This document shows, piece after piece, positions 8,874 through 18,100 of a DNA stretch of 46,913 nucleotides. Source of the DNA: Chloroflexota bacterium (lineage in GTDB: Bacteria; Chloroflexota; Anaerolineae; J036; Brachytrichaceae). The stretch is taken from assembly GCA_018969115.1 (NCBI GenBank), contig JAGWYZ010000002.1:1-46913 (forward strand). Reading direction: 5' to 3'. The position numbers and the translations under genes were made by a program. The notes under the pieces were generated by a model. The model had not been told where the DNA came from. It searched no databases and worked only from the letters and a program-made list of their open reading frames with translations. Position 1 is the first letter of the stretch; each line of letters opens with the position of its first letter.

Positions 8874-11800
8874 ACCAGCTAGCACCTCAGCCAAATGCAG
8901 CGCCCTGCGATCGGTGGTGTGTCCGATTTGTTGACGGCAACTGATGCCAGCAGCAACCACAACATCGTCATTATTTAATTCACGAATCGTTGGCGCAAGG
9001 CGATGCTCACTCATCTTGAGCGAGATGTCATAGTGTTCGGCCTCATAACCAAAGGTGCCAGCCATGCCACAACAACTACTGTCGATCTCTGTCACGGTTA
9101 CACCCGGCAAGCGTTTTAGCACATCGATCGTCGCTTTGCCACCCACTAACGCCTTTTGGTGACAATGGGTATGAACAACAATTTTTGATTTCAGAGTTTG
9201 AATTCTGGATTTTGGATCAAACTTATCAGATAACATTGCCCAGTTTTTGTTCACATAGTCATCAAACAGCACACATTGTTTGGCTACAACCGCGAGACGT
9301 GGGTCGTTGGGCAGCAAGGCAGCGTAATCATCGGTCACGGCTGACCAATCACTCGGCTCAATGAAGATGATGGGCAAGCCTTGTTGTGCCAGCGGGTAAA
9401 GCGCGTCGATGGCGTGTTTGGCGGTGGCGCGGGCCAATGGGATCATGCCTTTGGACAAGGCTGGGCGACCAGCATCGGTGACGCCCGGCAACACAACCTC
9501 ACAACCCATGGCAGCCAACACCTCAGCCGCCGCCGCCGCCACATGTGGGTAAACATAAGTGTTCATCGTATCGGCAAACAACACCACCTTCTCAACACCC
9601 TGATCTCCTCCTTCCTTCTCTTTATTCTTAATTCTTGATTCTTGGTTTTTGATTTTCAAAAACGGTTTGGCCGAAAAATGTGGCAAGGTGCGTTTGGCGC
9701 TAATGCCGAGCGTGCGCTCGAATAGGGCTTTGATCGGCGACGCGCTTAGCATGGCATTGGCCAAACCGGCCAGCGGGCCGCTGCTAAAACGTGCCAACAT
9801 ATCGATATTGGCAAACAAAAAGTCGCGCACGGGGCGTTGATTGTGCGAATAATATTGCGCCAAATATTCGGTTTTTATACGCGCCATGTCAACCGACGAT
9901 GGGCATTCGGCTTTGCAAGCCTTGCAGCCAACGCACAATTCCATCGTCTGATACAAACGTGGGCTAAACATGGCATCTTTGGGCAACAAACCCGATGATG
10001 CGGCCCGCAACATATTGGCCCGCCCACGGGTGGCATGTTCTTCTTCGCGGGTGGCAATAAAACTCGGGCACATCGCGCCAGTCGTCGTTTTGCGGCACAC
10101 CCCGGCCCCGTTGCACATCTCAATCTCCATGAGAAAAGGAGAGGAAGGTGCTGAGTGCTGCGTGCTAAGTGCTGAGTCATGACTCATGACTGGTGACTCA
10201 ACCCCTTGCCCACTTAATTCTTGGCTCTTGGCTCTTGGCTCTTGGCCCTCTCCCTCTCCCCAATGCAAATGCGTCTTAATCTCGATCGGTTTGTAGTCGG
10301 GGCCAATACGCAAATGATCGCCGATGCCAGCGGGTGGGCCATCGACGGTGACAAGGTTGCCGGGGTTAAACAGGTTGTCGGGGTCAAAGGTGTGTTTGAC
10401 CTGTTTAAACAACCCATACAAATCTTTGCCATAAAAACGCTCACTTAGCCAACTGCGTAACCGCCCATGCGCATGTTCCGAGGCCATCGCGCCGCCATAT
10501 TCGCCCAAAATGCTGCACACAAACTCGGCAATCAGCTTCATCTTTTCAACTTCGCTGCCGTGTTTCAGGTTGAGAATAGGCCGAATGTGCAAACAACCAG
10601 CACTGGCGTGGGCATAATAGGTCATTCGCACGCCCAAATCGCGGCAATATTGCTCGATGCGCCCAATATATTCGGCCAAATGTTCAGGCGGCACGGCAGT
10701 ATCTTCAACAAAGGGCAACGGTTTCCAATCACTGCGGGCGCTCATCATCAGCCCCAAGCCCACTTTGCGCACTTTCCACACATTGGCTTGTTTTTGTGGG
10801 TCATAAATCACATTAATGGGGCCAGTGCTGGCACCACGTGCGGCTAAATGGGCAATCAGACCGTCACATTTGCTGCGCAATTCAGCGTCACTATCGCCGG
10901 TATATTCAACCGCCAAAAAGCAAAAAGCCTCGCTTTGTAAAAAGGTTTTCTTAAGCCGTGCAAATTCGGGGATATTGTCGGCAAAACGCAGACTCATGTC
11001 ATCAACCAACTCAATCGCATCGGGTTGGGTTTCGAGCATGGCGGGGGTCGCCAATAATGAGGCCATAAGGTTGGGAAACTCGACAATCACCAGCGCCAAC
11101 TTTTTGGGACGCGGGACCAGTGCCAGCTTTAGCTCGGTAATGGTTGCCAGTGTGCCTTCGCCGCCGCAAATGGCATCCCCCAGAAAAAAAGCCGAAGGCG
11201 GCTGAATATGACCATAAGGCGGCACATGATTGATGCTGCCATCGCGGATAAAACGGGCGAGATTGTAGCCGCCACTGCGCCGCCAATGTTTGGGCGTGCC
11301 ATAGCGAATGGCGGCGCGGTTGCTTTCATCACTGAGCAAGGCGCTCATGCTGCGGTAAATGTCGCCTTCGCGCCCGCTTTTTTGGCGGTGCCAGTCAAGC
11401 TGGGCGGCATCGAGCGGTTTAATGTGTGCAATTGAGCCATCGTTGAGCAAGCACGTCATCTCAAGCACATGGTCTGCCGTCATGCCATACAACACTGAAT
11501 GCGCCCCACTGCTGTTATTTGACACAATGCCACCAACGGTGGCACGTTCAGCACTGGCTGGGTCAGGGCCAAATTGCAGCCCGTGCACCTTGGCGTGCCC
11601 ATTCAGCACATCAAGCACCACCCCGGGTTGTACCCGCGCCCAACGCTGTTCAGGGTTTATCTCAAGAATGTGATCGAGGTGGCGGCTGGTGTCGATGATG
11701 AGGGCCGAATTTACCCCTTGCCCACACAAACTGCTGCCGCCACCGCGTGGCAACAGCGGCATCTTATATTTGTGTGCCAACTCGACTGCGGCTTGCACAT

Positions 11801-11960
11801 CATCCATTGTTTTGGGGATGAGCACGCCGAGTGGCATGACCTGATATGGGCTGGCATCGGTGCTATAGAGCAAACGGCTGTAATGATCATCACGCACCTC
11901 GCCGGTGACATGACGGCGCAGCTCAGCTAAAAAATCGGAAATGGGTGTTGCGGTTTTCAT
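8859..11960 (-). CDS. YdiJ/GlcD-like FAD-linked oxidase fused to 4Fe-4S and CCG (GlpC-like) domains
   Basis: FAD-binding LLPRGGGSSLCGQGVN; MEIEMCNGAGVCRKTTTGAMCPS and LCVGCKACKAECPSSVDMARIK Fe-S motifs; HCHQKAL...SCCGMAGTFG CCG domain; 1033 aa. Confidence 0.93.
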   Translation of the reverse strand: MKTATPISDFLAELRRHVTGEVRDDHYSRLLYSTDASPYQVMPLGVLIPKTMDDVQAAVELAHKYKMPLLPRGGGSSLCGQGVNSALIIDTSRHLDHILEINPEQRWARVQPGVVLDVLNGHAKVHGLQFGPDPASAERATVGGIVSNNSSGAHSVLYGMTADHVLEMTCLLNDGSIAHIKPLDAAQLDWHRQKSGREGDIYRSMSALLSDESNRAAIRYGTPKHWRRSGGYNLARFIRDGSINHVPPYGHIQPPSAFFLGDAICGGEGTLATITELKLALVPRPKKLALVIVEFPNLMASLLATPAMLETQPDAIELVDDMSLRFADNIPEFARLKKTFLQSEAFCFLAVEYTGDSDAELRSKCDGLIAHLAARGASTGPINVIYDPQKQANVWKVRKVGLGLMMSARSDWKPLPFVEDTAVPPEHLAEYIGRIEQYCRDLGVRMTYYAHASAGCLHIRPILNLKHGSEVEKMKLIAEFVCSILGEYGGAMASEHAHGRLRSWLSERFYGKDLYGLFKQVKHTFDPDNLFNPGNLVTVDGPPAGIGDHLRIGPDYKPIEIKTHLHWGEGEGQEPRAKSQELSGQGVESPVMSHDSALSTQHSAPSSPFLMEIEMCNGAGVCRKTTTGAMCPSFIATREEEHATRGRANMLRAASSGLLPKDAMFSPRLYQTMELCVGCKACKAECPSSVDMARIKTEYLAQYYSHNQRPVRDFLFANIDMLARFSSGPLAGLANAMLSASPIKALFERTLGISAKRTLPHFSAKPFLKIKNQESRIKNKEKEGGDQGVEKVVLFADTMNTYVYPHVAAAAAEVLAAMGCEVVLPGVTDAGRPALSKGMIPLARATAKHAIDALYPLAQQGLPIIFIEPSDWSAVTDDYAALLPNDPRLAVVAKQCVLFDDYVNKNWAMLSDKFDPKSRIQTLKSKIVVHTHCHQKALVGGKATIDVLKRLPGVTVTEIDSSCCGMAGTFGYEAEHYDISLKMSEHRLAPTIRELNNDDVVVAAGISCRQQIGHTTDRRALHLAEVLAGGLIG
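9183..9217. repeat. Intragenic heptad tract (TTTTGAT TTCAGAG TTTGAAT TCTGGAT TTTGGAT)
   Basis: Five 7-nt units in register, in-frame inside the FAD/Fe-S oxidase, contributing KSRIQTLKSKI. Confidence 0.75.
9624..9658. repeat. Intragenic heptad tract (ATTCTTA ATTCTTG ATTCTTG GTTTTTG ATTTTCA)
   Basis: Five 7-nt units in register, in-frame inside the FAD/Fe-S oxidase, contributing KIKNQESRIKNKEK. Confidence 0.8.
10148..10260. repeat. Intragenic composite heptad tracts
   Basis: GTGCTGA GTGCTGC GTGCTAA GTGCTGA GTCATGA CTCATGA CTGGTGA CTCAACC (10148-10203) and TTAATTC TTGGCTC TTGGCTC TTGGCTC TTGGCCC (10214-10248), in-frame, encoding EGQEPRAKSQELSGQGVESPVMSHDSALSTQHS. Confidence 0.88.
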
Positions 11961-11975
11961 CGGCGTATATTATGC

Positions 11976-12048
11976 CGTGTTTGGCATGAGATTGATAAAA
12001 ATTTTTCAATAATGGGGAGGGATCCCAAAAAACATAATGCCAAACACG
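11976..12048. promoter_or_regulatory. Candidate operator-like inverted repeat in divergent promoter region
   Basis: cgtgtttggcat (11976-11987) / atgccaaacacg (12037-12048), perfect 12-bp arms between divergent CDS starts. Confidence 0.35.
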
Positions 12049-12065
12049 AAGCGATCGTGAGTTCA

Positions 12066-12114
12066 GCGAAAGAATTGCCTAAAGCACTTAAAATGCTTTA
12101 GGCGATTCTTTCGC
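12066..12114. repeat. Strong hairpin between divergent genes
   Basis: gcgaaagaattgcctaaagca / tgctttaggcgattctttcgc, 20/21 complementary, 7-nt loop. Confidence 0.75.
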
Positions 12115-12147
12115 CTCAGCTATCTTTTATCAACGATAATATTCGAT

Positions 12148-13479
12148 ATGTCTAATACATTTCATCGCAATTTAAAGCAAACCGTGCCGGTCGTGGTCAG
12201 TGGCCAAGGCATTTATTTGACTGATGCCCAAGGCAAACGCTATATCGATGCCTGTGGCGGGGCGGCGGTTGCATGTTTAGGTCACAGCCATCCGCGCATC
12301 ACCGAGGCAGTGCATCGCCAAGTTGACCGCTTGTCTTATGCCTCGACCGTATTTTTTACCACCTCCGATGCCGAGGCTTTAGCCAGCCATTTGGCAGCGC
12401 GTTCACCCGGCACACTCAATTGGTCGTTTTTTGCGTCGGGCGGTTCCGAGGCCATCGAATCGGCCATGAAATGTGCACGACAATATTTTGTTGAAATTGG
12501 GCAGCCACAACGCCAACACTTCATCAGCCGCGCCCAAGGCTATCACGGCAACACCTTGGGGGCGCTATCGTTAAGTGGCATTGCGGTGCGGCGTGCGCCC
12601 TATTTGCCCATTTTGTTGCCTACTACGCATCATGTGTCGCCATGTTACGCCTATCGGCATCAATTGCCTAGCGAAAGCGAAGAACAATTTGCCACGCGCT
12701 TGGCCGATGAGCTTGAAGCCAAAATTCTTGAGATTGGCGCAGACAAAGTGATTGGCTTTTTTGCTGAAACAGTGGTGGGCGCGGCCTTGGGCTGTGTGCC
12801 GCCGGTCAAAACCTATTTTCAAAAAATTCGCGCGGTATGCGACAAATACGGCGTGTTGCTCATTATTGATGAGGTGATGTCGGGCATGGGCCGCACTGGG
12901 CCATTATTTGCCTGTGAGCCTGAAGGCATCGCCCCCGACATTTTGGTCATGGCCAAGGGGCTGGGCGGCGGCTATCAACCCATCGGCTGTATGATGGTGA
13001 ATGCGCGTATTCACGATGCTTTGGTCAATGGGTCGGGGCAATTTGTCAATGGCTACACCTACACCGGCCACCCGCTGGCCTGCGCGGTGGCGCTTGAGGT
13101 GCAAAAGGTGATCGAAGAAGACTATCTGCTCGACAATGTAAAAGTGCGTGGGGCACAATTGCGAGCGCGGCTCGAGGCAACCGTCGGGCAACACCCCAAT
13201 GTCGGCAACATTCGCGGGCGCGGCTTGTTTCAGGGCATCGAGTTTGTGGCTGATCGCGCCAGCAAAACGCCTTTCGCGCCGAATCAGCTGATTAATGCCC
13301 GCATTAAAGCCGAAGCCATGCAACATGGTTTATTGGTTTACCCGACCGGCGGCACTGCCGATGGGGTTTCGGGCGATCATGTCATTTTAGCCCCACCCTA
13401 TATTTGCACCGCGCAAGAGATTGACGAAATTGCCGATTTATTTGACGCGACGGTTAATGCAGTTTTTGCGGCGCTATAA
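12148..13479 (+). CDS. Aspartate aminotransferase family (class-III PLP) protein
   Basis: FFASGGSEAIESAMKCARQYF...LLIIDEVMSGMGRTG...DILVMAKGLGGGYQPIGCMMV (PLP-lysine region). Confidence 0.92.
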   Translation: MSNTFHRNLKQTVPVVVSGQGIYLTDAQGKRYIDACGGAAVACLGHSHPRITEAVHRQVDRLSYASTVFFTTSDAEALASHLAARSPGTLNWSFFASGGSEAIESAMKCARQYFVEIGQPQRQHFISRAQGYHGNTLGALSLSGIAVRRAPYLPILLPTTHHVSPCYAYRHQLPSESEEQFATRLADELEAKILEIGADKVIGFFAETVVGAALGCVPPVKTYFQKIRAVCDKYGVLLIIDEVMSGMGRTGPLFACEPEGIAPDILVMAKGLGGGYQPIGCMMVNARIHDALVNGSGQFVNGYTYTGHPLACAVALEVQKVIEEDYLLDNVKVRGAQLRARLEATVGQHPNVGNIRGRGLFQGIEFVADRASKTPFAPNQLINARIKAEAMQHGLLVYPTGGTADGVSGDHVILAPPYICTAQEIDEIADLFDATVNAVFAAL

Positions 13480-13480
13480 A

Positions 13481-13981
13481 ATGTCTGTCTCAATAAACAC
13501 TTTTTTGCCGCATGAATGGCAACGCTATCGCGATTTACGTCTGCGTGCACTTGCCGATTCACCCGATGCCTTTGGCAGCACACTTGCCCACGAGCAACGC
13601 CGTACTGATGACGAATGGGCGGCGCGACTCATCAACGCCAGCACCTCACGGGCCGATTTGCCATTGGTAGCAAGGGTGAGGGGGCAAGCTGCGGGGTTGG
13701 CTTGGGCCAAAATCAACCCACTTGATCATAAGGTTGTCAACCTTTACCAAATGTGGGTCGCCCCCGAGTTTCGGCAATTGGGTGTTGGGCAACTATTGCT
13801 CAATAGGGCAATTGACTGGGCACGCGAGGTAAATGCCCAAAGCATGATGCTGGGGGTGACGTGCAGCAATTCAGCAGCGCTACGGCTCTATACCCGCACT
13901 GGCTTTGTCGCGGTGGGTGACCCTGAGCTGTTACGCGCAGGCGCTACACTATCATCGCAAACTATGCAGTTGTTTTTGTAG
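13481..13981 (+). CDS. GNAT family N-acetyltransferase
   Basis: NLYQMWVAPEFRQLGVGQLLLNRAIDWARE...NSAALRLYTRTGFV; start chosen just after the upstream stop. Confidence 0.85.
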   Translation: MSVSINTFLPHEWQRYRDLRLRALADSPDAFGSTLAHEQRRTDDEWAARLINASTSRADLPLVARVRGQAAGLAWAKINPLDHKVVNLYQMWVAPEFRQLGVGQLLLNRAIDWAREVNAQSMMLGVTCSNSAALRLYTRTGFVAVGDPELLRAGATLSSQTMQLFL

Positions 13982-13984
13982 GGG

Positions 13985-14003
13985 GGCGGGTCTATGACCC
14001 GCC
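13985..14003. terminator. Short GC-rich hairpin between convergent genes (terminator or REP-like)
   Basis: ggcgggtc-tat-gacccgcc, 8-bp stem, 3-nt loop, between convergent stops at 13981 and 14007. Confidence 0.4.
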
Positions 14004-14006
14004 GCC

Positions 14007-14498
14007 TCATTCACGTTGTTCGGTGCGAAATATTTGAAAACCACGCGCTTGATAATTTGCCAAGGCATTAGCATGGTCGTTTGTTGAGGTGTGCAACCAC
14101 ACCCGCGTTGCCCCATTCGCCCACGCCCTGCCCACAGCCAATGTGAGCATATGCCCGCCCAAGCCACGCCCAATAAAGGCAGGCGTTAGCCCAAAATAGG
14201 CAATTTTGATGCCGCCATCGGCTTCAGTTTGAAATTCAACATAACCGGCAGCAATAGTTTGCGCCCACATTACCCATGTTTCAATATGGGGCTGATGCAG
14301 ATAATCAAACCATTGTTGATCTGTCCACACCAGCCGATCAACCCAGTGAAAATTTTTGCCGACTGTATAATATAAATCGCGACTTAAGTTTGGGTCTGGC
14401 GGGTCTATTTTTTGAATTACAACATCAATTTTAGGCACGAGTGACGGGCGCAATTGGCTTGCGTCGGTCATTTCTAAATAGGTAATGGTTTCAGGCAT
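14007..14498 (-). CDS. GNAT family N-acetyltransferase
   Basis: IAYFGLTPAFIGRGLGGHMLTLAVGRAWANGATRVWLHTSTNDHANALANYQARGFQIF; start MPETITY avoids overlap with ridA. Confidence 0.85.
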   Translation of the reverse strand: MPETITYLEMTDASQLRPSLVPKIDVVIQKIDPPDPNLSRDLYYTVGKNFHWVDRLVWTDQQWFDYLHQPHIETWVMWAQTIAAGYVEFQTEADGGIKIAYFGLTPAFIGRGLGGHMLTLAVGRAWANGATRVWLHTSTNDHANALANYQARGFQIFRTEQRE

Positions 14499-14505
14499 AT
14501 GTGTC

Positions 14506-14886
14506 TTATTTTCCAACATAAGCCACAACATCAATCTCAATCATAAAATCGGCCAAAAGTTGGCTGCCAACGGTCGTGCGCACGGGGCGTGCCGCTGGAA
14601 AATATTCGGCATACACACGGTTATAACCAGCAAAGTCATTTAAATTTTGCAAATGGGTGGTCACTTTAACCACATCGCTCATTTGTGCGCCAGCCGCAGC
14701 CAACACCGCTTTAATATTTTCGAGCGTTTGGCGGGTTTGCCCTTCGATGTTATTGCCGACCAGTTCGCCCGTTTGTGGGTCTTCGGGACCAAATCCGCAG
14801 GTGTAAATAAAGTCACCCGCTCGAATTGCTTGTGAATAAGGCGAGCTGGGGATTGGCGCTTGGTTTGTCTGAATGATATGTTTCAT
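14506..14886 (-). CDS. RidA family (YjgF/YER057c/UK114) reactive intermediate deaminase
   Basis: MKHIIQTNQAPIPSSPYSQAIRAGDFIYTCGFGPEDPQTGELVG...VRTTVGSQLLADFMIEIDVVAYV. Confidence 0.92.
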   Translation of the reverse strand: MKHIIQTNQAPIPSSPYSQAIRAGDFIYTCGFGPEDPQTGELVGNNIEGQTRQTLENIKAVLAAAGAQMSDVVKVTTHLQNLNDFAGYNRVYAEYFPAARPVRTTVGSQLLADFMIEIDVVAYVGK

Positions 14887-15028
14887 GGGTTGATTATACA
14901 AAGCACGGCCTTAAACTAAGATTTTTGCCAACACCTTAAAAATATCAATGCTTTGATCTTAAATAAATTTTTGTATACAAATTGGCATACAATTAAGCAT
15001 ACAAACAAAATCATATTTCATCATTTTA

Positions 15029-15147
15029 GGACTTACGCACAACTTAACTTTTCTACCACGAAGAACACAAAGACCTCAAAGATTAAGCCAATTTCATATC
15101 TTTTCTTTGTGCCCTTTGTGGTGAAATTTTTTGATTCGCGTAAGTCC
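15029..15147. mobile_element. MITE-like palindromic element (TIR ggacttacgc) upstream of putA-like gene
   Basis: ggacttacgc (15029-15038) / gcgtaagtcc (15138-15147); inner arms carry 9-nt period units ACCACGAAG AACACAAAG ACCTCAAAG / CTTTGTGCC CTTTGTGGT. Confidence 0.65.
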
Positions 15148-15165
15148 CAATTTAAAAGGTGACCC

Positions 15166-18100
15166 ATGCAATTGACCCACAAATTTTCGCTCCCGTTAAT
15201 CAAACCCAAGCCAATACTGCCACCAACTGTTGTAGCGGCGCAAGCACTCGAAACATTGACGCAAGACTTAGGTAAACATTTATTGACGGCCTTGCGCAAA
15301 CATGGGCGGGGGGGCATTGCTGAATCGCTGTATGCCCAAATGTTGAAATTGAGCACCAGCGATGAAAAATTGAAGGTCGAGCTATTTCGCTTTGTCGATG
15401 TATTGCCAACGTTAAAAACCCCCGAAGCCGTGATGCAACATTTAAACGAATATTTGCGTCAGCCGGGTGTAAAGCTGCCGGCTGGCGGCAGCAAATTGCT
15501 AACACTGGCAGGAAAATTGCCCGGGGGTGAGCGGCTAAGTGAGCAGGTGGTGCAATTGGGGGTTCAAAGCATGTCGCAGCGCTTTATTGCAGGTAAAAAT
15601 GCGAATGAAGTGACGAGTAAATTATTGGCTTTGCGCCGGAACAATATGGCGTTTACCCTCGATTTGCTGGGCGAGGCCGTGATTAGCGAAACTGAGGCCG
15701 AAAGCTATCAGCAGAAATATTTAGACATTATTGCTGCCCTTACCGAGCGGGCGCGTAGCTGGTCGGCCAATTTGCAAACCGACGGCGTGCCTTGGGGGAA
15801 TACAAAAACTTCCGAGGTCTTGAAGACCTCGGAGGTTTCAACCATGCCGCGTGTCAATGCTTCGGTCAAGTTGTCATCGCTATATGCGCGGTTTGACCCA
15901 ATGGCAGCCGAGGCCACCGCCGAAGCGGTAAAAGCCCGTTTGCGCCCCATTTTGCGGCTGGCGCGTGAACGCAGCGCTCAAATTCACATCGATATGGAGC
16001 AATATGACTATCGTGATATGACGCGCCGTATTTTTATGGAGATTGTGAATGAGCCAGAATTTTGTGATTGGCGCGATATTGGGATTGTGGTGCAGGCTTA
16101 TTTGCGCGACAGCGAAGAAGATTTGCTATTGTTGTTGGCATGTGCCAAACAACGCGGTACCCCATTTTGGATTCGGCTGGTGAAAGGGGCTTATTGGGAT
16201 TATGAGACGATGTTAGCGGCCCAACGCGATTATGAGTCGCCCGTATTTGCCGAAAAATGGCAGACCGATGACAATTATGAGCGCTTGACCGAGATGCTGA
16301 TCGCCAATTATCAATATTTGCGCCCAGCCATCGCTTCGCACAATGTGCGATCGGTGGCCCATGCGCAAGCGGTGGCCCAACAACTTAATTTGCCTTTGGG
16401 AACGGTTGAATATCAGGTTTTATATGGCATGGGTGAAGCAATGGGGCGAACCTTGAGCGCCCAAGGCAACCGCGTGCGAGTGTATGTGCCATTTGGCGAA
16501 TTGTTGCCGGGCATGGCTTATTTGGTGCGGCGCTTGCTTGAAAATACCAGCAATGATTCATTTGTCAAACAAGTGGAATTAGATCATTGCGCGGCCAAGG
16601 CGTTGTTGGCCCCGCCGACTCGTAGAGACGTGCCGGTGGCGCGTCTTTCGCCGCCACCGGCGATAAAAGACGCGCCACCGGCGATAAAAGACGCGCCACC
16701 GGCGATAAAAGACGCGCCACCGGCGATAAAAGACGCGCCACCGGCGCGTCTCTACAGGAACAACCCATTGATTGATTTTGCCAAAGCTGCGAATCAAAGC
16801 CAAATGCAAACGGCCTTGACGTTGGTGCAAGGCCAATTGGGAATGACCGTGCCAATTGTGATTGGCGGCAACCGTGAAGCGGGTGAACAGTTGGTAGCGC
16901 GTGAAAACCCATCAAAGCACAGCCAAGTGGTGTGCCAAGTACAATATGCCAGTGTGGCGCAAGCCCAACGTGCGGTGGCCTTAGCCGAGCATTTGTTGCC
17001 GATATGGCGCGATGTAAGCGTGCGTGAGCGGGCCGATGTGTTGCGGCGGGTGGCGGCTGAATTTGAACGGCGGCGGCACGAAATTAACGCTTGGATGGTG
17101 ATGGAGGTGGGCAAGCCTTGGCGTGAGGCCGATGGCGATTTGGCCGAAGCAATTGATTTTTGCACCTATTATGCCGATGAGATGGCGCGATTGGCGCAGC
17201 CACGCAAGCGCAATGTGCCGGGTGAATGGAATGAATATAGATACGAAGCTCGTGGCGTATCGGTCATCATCGCGCCGTGGAATTTTCCGTTGGCGATTTT
17301 GACCGGCATGACGGTGGCGGCGTTGGTGGCGGGGAATACCGTCGTCATCAAACCTGCCGAGCAATCATCGCGGGTGGGTTACTTTTTGATGGAAGCGCTT
17401 GAGGCGGCGGGTTTGCCCAAGGGCGTGGCAAATTTTGTGCCGGGCGCGGGTGAAACGGTTGGCGCAGCGTTGGTGGCAGACCCGAGAGTCGCCGTCATCA
17501 ATTTTACCGGCTCAAAAGCCGTCGGCTTGCATATTATGAAAGAGGCCGCCGACATTAAGCCCGGCCAGCGTGAAATTAAGCATGTGGTGGCCGAGTTGGG
17601 CGGCAAAAATGCCATTATTGTTGATAGCGATGCCGATTTGGATGAGGCGGTGTTGGGTGTATTGCACTCGGTGATCAGTTTTGGTGGGCAAAAATGCTCG
17701 GCGTGTTCGCGGGTGATTGTGGTTGGCCCCAATTACGACGCTTTTTGTGCGCGGCTCAAAGACGCCATTCACAGCGTCAAGATTGGCGCGGCTGACGACC
17801 CCGCCACGTCATTGGGGCCGCTGGTCGATGCCGCCTCGCAAGCGCGTATTCAGCGCTATATCGAGATCGGCAAACAAGAGGGTAAATTGTTGGCTAGCAT
17901 CGAACCAAGCGCCGAGTTAGCCGCGCAGGGGCATTATGTGCCTGCCGCCGTGTTTACCGATTGCGACCCACGTGGGCGGTTGTGCCAAGAAGAAATTTTT
18001 GGGCCGGTGTTGGCGGTGCTGCGGGCGAGGGATTTGGACGAAGCCATGCGCATCGCCGATGACACGCCGTATGCCTTGACGGGTGGGTTTTACTCACGCT

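Noticed and set aside
10467-11930. Several + strand ORFs of 100-129 aa antisense to the FAD/Fe-S oxidase
   Set aside because: Typical antisense frames of a GC-richer gene; the minus-strand protein has clear conserved motifs throughout.
16654-16746. Regularly repeated 21-bp units that could suggest a CRISPR array
   Set aside because: Units are contiguous with no spacers, lie in-frame inside putA, and are bracketed by an inverted repeat: a coding minisatellite.
16565-16915. Minus-strand ORFs (116 aa and 85 aa) rich in VARLLSP or WRVFYRR repeats
   Set aside because: They are shadow translations of the putA 21-bp tandem repeat on the opposite strand.
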